Part shown: one piece after another, positions 60,868 through 64,000 of the stretch
Numbering within the stretch: position 1 is the first letter of the stretch
Layout of the letters: every line of letters starts with the position of its first letter
The notes under the pieces: model-generated
The model's database searches: none
Told to the model about the DNA's origin: nothing
Seen by the model: the letters and a program-made list of their open reading frames with translations, nothing else
Program-made: the position numbers and the translations under genes
Assembly (NCBI RefSeq): GCF_029589055.1
Contig: NZ_JARQZP010000007.1
Location: 2,170,001 to 2,234,000 of the forward strand
Reading direction: 5' to 3'
Source of the DNA: Vibrio hannami
Lineage (GTDB): Bacteria; Pseudomonadota; Gammaproteobacteria; Enterobacterales; Vibrionaceae
DNA length: 64,000 bases

Positions 60868-61971
60868 TTATGCTAAATGTTCTTTTGCCAGATAGTCATG
60901 ACTCTGCATTTCTATTAAACGAGACAAACACCGTTTAAATTCAAACTCTAACTGACCACCAGCATATAAAGAGCCCATATCGACTTCGGCTGAAATAATC
61001 AGCTTTACATTTCGCTCATAGAACTCATCCACTAAGGCAATAAATCGCCTCGCTGCATCATCAAGGGCTGGCGTCATTTGTTTAACATCAGCTAAAAGCA
61101 CTGTGTGGTAAATTCGAGATATCTCGATGTAGTCGTTCTGGCTTCTCGCTGTCTGGCAAAGCTGCTCGAATGTCGCATACAGAACACCATCACAGGCCTT
61201 AACAATAGGTATATCCCGGTGGTTAATATCTATTAGAGTAACAAGGGCATGGCAATCTGTAGTAAGCTGACCATAGTAAGTATTCAGGTTTTCTGTTGCT
61301 TGTTGATCTAAAGGAGAGTGATAAATCTCTGCTTGTTCCAAGGTTCTGAGGCGATAATCAATTCCGCTATCAACATTTATTATCTGACAGTTTTCTTCTA
61401 TCAAATCAATCGCAGGCAAAAAACGAGCCCGTTGCAAACCGTTTCTGTACAGCTCTTTTGGCGGAATATTAGAAGTGGCAACCAATACCATACCTCTGGC
61501 AAAAAGCGCCTGAAACAGGGTTCCCAGGATCATTGCATCGGTAATATCAGAAACGAAAAACTCATCAAAACAGATGATATCGAACTCTTTTTTAAAGTTA
61601 TCCGCCACTTTTTCTAAGGGATCGGCAACTTCTCCCAGCTCTTTAAGTTCATCATGGACACGAAGCATAAAGCGATGAAAATGAACCCTATAGACCCGAC
61701 TACCTTCTAGTGATTCACAAAAAGTATCCATCAGGTAGGTTTTACCGCGTCCGACGCCACCCCACATATAGATGCCTTTAGGTAAGGGGTTAGGAACCAC
61801 TTTTTTCCCCAGTAATTTTTCGAACCGACTTAATGTAGGAATTGGCTGTGACTCGTAGTGCTTATATTCTGAAAATAGCTTATCTAGTTGAGTTACTGCA
61901 TTTTCTTGAGCAGAATCTTTTTGAAAACCAAACTCTTCGATGTCTTTCTTATATTTTTCTAGAGGTGTCAT
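60868..61971 (-). CDS. zapE: Cell division AFG1-like ATPase ZapE
   Basis: 367-residue AFG1/YhcM-type P-loop ATPase; in E. coli it joins the constriction site late and destabilises FtsZ polymers. Walker A GGVGRGKTYLMD (about 72-83), Walker B IICFDEFFVSDITDAMIL, sensor ATSNIPPKELY, and FIALVDEFYERNVKLIISAEV near the end. It is divergent from zapG, an E. coli-like arrangement (yhcM/yhcB). Confidence 0.95.
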   Translation of the reverse strand: MTPLEKYKKDIEEFGFQKDSAQENAVTQLDKLFSEYKHYESQPIPTLSRFEKLLGKKVVPNPLPKGIYMWGGVGRGKTYLMDTFCESLEGSRVYRVHFHRFMLRVHDELKELGEVADPLEKVADNFKKEFDIICFDEFFVSDITDAMILGTLFQALFARGMVLVATSNIPPKELYRNGLQRARFLPAIDLIEENCQIINVDSGIDYRLRTLEQAEIYHSPLDQQATENLNTYYGQLTTDCHALVTLIDINHRDIPIVKACDGVLYATFEQLCQTARSQNDYIEISRIYHTVLLADVKQMTPALDDAARRFIALVDEFYERNVKLIISAEVDMGSLYAGGQLEFEFKRCLSRLIEMQSHDYLAKEHLA

Positions 61972-62012
61972 TGATATACCTGATCAGCTTAAATTTCTTT
62001 ATCAGACAGCTT

Positions 62013-62030
62013 TGTCATAGTACCATGACA
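62013..62030. promoter_or_regulatory. 18-bp palindrome in the zapE-zapG divergent region
   Basis: TGTCATAGTACCATGACA reads the same on both strands except for one central pair. It lies 42 bp from the zapE start and 63 bp from the zapG start, a natural place for an operator. No known regulator is assigned. Confidence 0.35.
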
Positions 62031-62092
62031 TCAGAGCATGTGTAATTCTAATGTAACCAAAGTGTTACTTAAAAATATTATAAGGAGCCGTT

Positions 62093-62521
62093 ATGCCTTT
62101 AATTTATGGACTTATAGGCTTATTGGTAGGGGCGATTTTAGGAATCATCATTGCTCGAATAAAAACCCCCCAATATAAAAAACACAAACAAATGCAGAAG
62201 GATCTTGAAGCATCCAAGTTTGCGCTAGAGCAACAGCGTCAGGAACTTGCTGATCACTTTGCGAAATCTGCTGAAATGCTGGATATCTTAGGGAAAGACT
62301 ATACTAAGCTGTACCAACACATGGCTGAAACGTCTTCTGAACTGTTACCTAATCTTCCGGTTCAGGACAACCCTTTTTCTAAGAAAGTAAGCAAAGAAGT
62401 GGAGAAGAAAGAAGAATCCGAAATGGATGTTCAACCAAAAGACTATGCAAAAGGAGCTACCGGGTTACTTGAGCCAGAGGTAAAAGAAATTCTCGACGCA
62501 CCAGAAGCAGTCAAAGCATAA
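62093..62521 (+). CDS. zapG: Z-ring associated protein ZapG (YhcB/DUF1043)
   Basis: 142 residues. An N-terminal transmembrane helix (about 4-22, LIYGLIGLLVGAILGIIIAR) is followed by a coiled coil (KKHKQMQKDLEASKFALEQQRQELADHF) and a disordered acidic tail. DUF1043 proteins link envelope synthesis and division; the detailed role is unsettled. A good ribosome site (AAGGAG) precedes ATG. It stands between zapE and degQ. Confidence 0.93.
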   Translation: MPLIYGLIGLLVGAILGIIIARIKTPQYKKHKQMQKDLEASKFALEQQRQELADHFAKSAEMLDILGKDYTKLYQHMAETSSELLPNLPVQDNPFSKKVSKEVEKKEESEMDVQPKDYAKGATGLLEPEVKEILDAPEAVKA

Positions 62522-62567
62522 AGTTTAGTCACCACATACATTATTTGACTTACTTCAAATTTTTTCT

Positions 62568-62595
62568 GAACTTACCAAAGGTTTTCGAGTCATAA
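62568..62595 (+). promoter_or_regulatory. Candidate sigma-E promoter of degQ
   Basis: GAACTT (62568-62573), 16-bp spacer, TCATAA (62590-62595), resembling the sigma-E pattern GAACTT-N16-TCTGA, 25 bp before the degQ ATG. Envelope-stress control is known for DegP/DegQ-type genes, so this is plausible but unproven. Confidence 0.5.
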
Positions 62596-62619
62596 TTCTC
62601 ATAAATTAAAGAGGAGAAT

Positions 62620-63990
62620 ATGATGAAAAAACCTTTGCTTGTTTTGACCGCACTATCTATTAGCTTAAGTTCAATCATCACACCGCTGCCTGCAACTGCA
62701 GCCCTGCCATTAGCAGTAAATAACGAACAACTCCCTAGTCTGGCTCCAATGCTAGAACAAGTCACTCCCGCTGTAGTAAGTATTGCTGTCGAAGGTAAAC
62801 AGGTTTCAAGACAAAGCCTGCCAGAATCATTTAAGTTTTTCTTCGGTCCAGATTTCCCTACGGAACAAATGCGAGAGCGTCCTTTCAGAGGTCTGGGCTC
62901 AGGCGTTATCATTGACGCAGAAAAAGGCCATATTGTTACTAACTACCATGTCATTGATGGAGCAGATAGTATCCATGTAAAACTGCATGACGGTCGTGAA
63001 TACGATGCAGAATTTATCGGTGGCGACGAAATGTCTGATATTGCATTGCTAAAGCTGGAAAAAGCCAAGAACCTGACTCAGGTAAAGCTCTCCGACTCAG
63101 ACAGCCTTCGTGTGGGTGATTTTGCAGTAGCTATTGGTAACCCATTCGGTTTAGGACAAACTGTTACTTCCGGTATTGTCTCAGCGCTTGGCCGAAGTGG
63201 TCTTAATATTGAGAACTTCGAAAACTTTATTCAGACTGATGCCGCAATCAACAGCGGTAACTCAGGGGGCGCGTTAGTGAACCTAAATGGTGAACTCATT
63301 GGTATCAACACCGCCATCCTTGGCCCTAATGGTGGCAATATCGGTATAGGCTTTGCCATTCCTTCTAATATGATGAAAAACCTAACCGATCAAATACTAG
63401 AATTCGGTGAAGTTAAACGTGGCCTTCTGGGTGTTCAGGGTGGTGAGGTGACTTCCGAGCTTGCTGAAGCACTAGGATATGAATCAAGTAAAGGTGCATT
63501 TGTTAGTCAGGTGGTACCAGACAGCGCCGCTGATAAAGCAGGATTAGAAGCTGGTGATATCATCGTTTCGATAAATGGCCGAGACATTCACACATTCGGA
63601 GAGCTGCGAGCTAAAGTGGCCACTCTGGGTGCTGGGAAAGAGATTGAGCTAGACGTTATTCGCGACGGTAAGAAAAAGTCTTTCGATGTTGTTCTTGGTG
63701 AGGCGAGTGAGATGAAGACTCAGGCTAAGAAGCTACACGATGGATTGACTGGCGCAGAGTTAACTAACACCACCGACAAAGATCCTGTACAGGGTGTAAA
63801 AGTATCGTCGGTTGAAGAGGGCTCAAGAGCTGCTGCGTACGAGTTAAAACAGGGAGACATCATCGTTGGCGTAAACCGTCAGAGAGTGAAAAACCTTGCA
63901 GAACTAAGAGCAATTGTTGAACAGGAACCAAGCGTATTGGCACTGAACATTCAGCGTGATGGAAGAAATCTGTATCTTGTAGTCAGATAA
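62620..63990 (+). CDS. degQ: Periplasmic serine endoprotease of the Do/DegQ family
   Basis: 456-residue HtrA protease. Signal peptide (to about residue 28), trypsin-like domain with triad H110 (TNYHVIDGA), D140 (MSDIALLKL) and S215 (NSGNSGGAL), then two PDZ domains (about 278-365 and 385-456). The two PDZ domains and cleavable signal point to DegP/DegQ rather than DegS; the short Q-linker favours DegQ. AGGAG precedes ATGATG. It degrades misfolded envelope proteins. A degS gene often follows, beyond the window. Confidence 0.94.
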   Translation: MMKKPLLVLTALSISLSSIITPLPATAALPLAVNNEQLPSLAPMLEQVTPAVVSIAVEGKQVSRQSLPESFKFFFGPDFPTEQMRERPFRGLGSGVIIDAEKGHIVTNYHVIDGADSIHVKLHDGREYDAEFIGGDEMSDIALLKLEKAKNLTQVKLSDSDSLRVGDFAVAIGNPFGLGQTVTSGIVSALGRSGLNIENFENFIQTDAAINSGNSGGALVNLNGELIGINTAILGPNGGNIGIGFAIPSNMMKNLTDQILEFGEVKRGLLGVQGGEVTSELAEALGYESSKGAFVSQVVPDSAADKAGLEAGDIIVSINGRDIHTFGELRAKVATLGAGKEIELDVIRDGKKKSFDVVLGEASEMKTQAKKLHDGLTGAELTNTTDKDPVQGVKVSSVEEGSRAAAYELKQGDIIVGVNRQRVKNLAELRAIVEQEPSVLALNIQRDGRNLYLVVR

Positions 63991-64000
63991 TCGAAAGTGA

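Overview
The window is chromosomal core DNA of a gammaproteobacterium, almost certainly family Vibrionaceae and probably genus Vibrio. The evidence is a gshA-luxS pair, a Na+-pumping oadGAB operon beside csrA and a tRNA-Ser/tRNA-Arg array, a division and cell-wall (dcw) cluster with no ddl between murC and ftsQ, and the lpoA-yraN-diaA-dolP and sspAB-petABC-rpsI/rplM-zapE-zapG-degQ neighbourhoods. The genus is inference. Nothing phage-like, no insertion sequence and no CRISPR array was seen.

Region 1 (1-11.3 kb): the 3' end of a CNNM/CBS transporter gene (corB-like), luxS, gshA, a large M16 lipoprotein peptidase, a yqaA-like membrane protein, a quinone-oxidoreductase-like MDR protein, and oadB-oadA-oadG. 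Intergenic gaps carry small palindromic elements. Region 2 (11.3-18.9 kb): six tRNA-Arg(ACG) and two tRNA-Ser(GCT) genes, then csrA, lysC, alaS, recX and recA. The recA promoter has a LexA box in its spacer. Region 3 (18.9-31.4 kb): a modF-like tandem ATPase gene, a small anchored hypothetical protein, carB and carA (with a pyrimidine/arginine-type control region), dapB, mutT, secA and lpxC.

Region 4 (31.4-47.0 kb): the dcw cluster, read right to left as rsmH-ftsL-ftsI-murE-murF-mraY-murD-ftsW-murG-murC-ftsQ-ftsA-ftsZ, then lpxC and secA. It makes lipid II and builds the divisome; most genes touch or overlap. Directly upstream of rsmH, where many relatives have mraZ, lies a two-gene signalling cassette: a PhnD-like periplasmic binding protein and a membrane GGDEF-EAL protein (47.2-50.4 kb). 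Region 5 (50.6-64.0 kb): rnpB, rsmI, lpoA-yraN-diaA-dolP on the + strand, sspA-sspB, petA-petB-petC (cytochrome bc1), rplM-rpsI, zapE, zapG and degQ.

The sequence contains at least four apparent single-base indels: in secA, lpxC, the GGDEF-EAL gene and the 3' end of yqaA. Two of these genes are essential in related bacteria, so base-calling errors are the simplest explanation. I annotate those genes as whole reading frames interrupted by a frameshift. The most interesting accessory content is the binding-protein/GGDEF-EAL cassette at the head of the dcw cluster. Also notable are the internal terminator in the tRNA operon, the tandem tRNA-Arg duplication, paired heptamer repeats after rsmI and zapE, and a ModF-like protein whose first P-loop has decayed.
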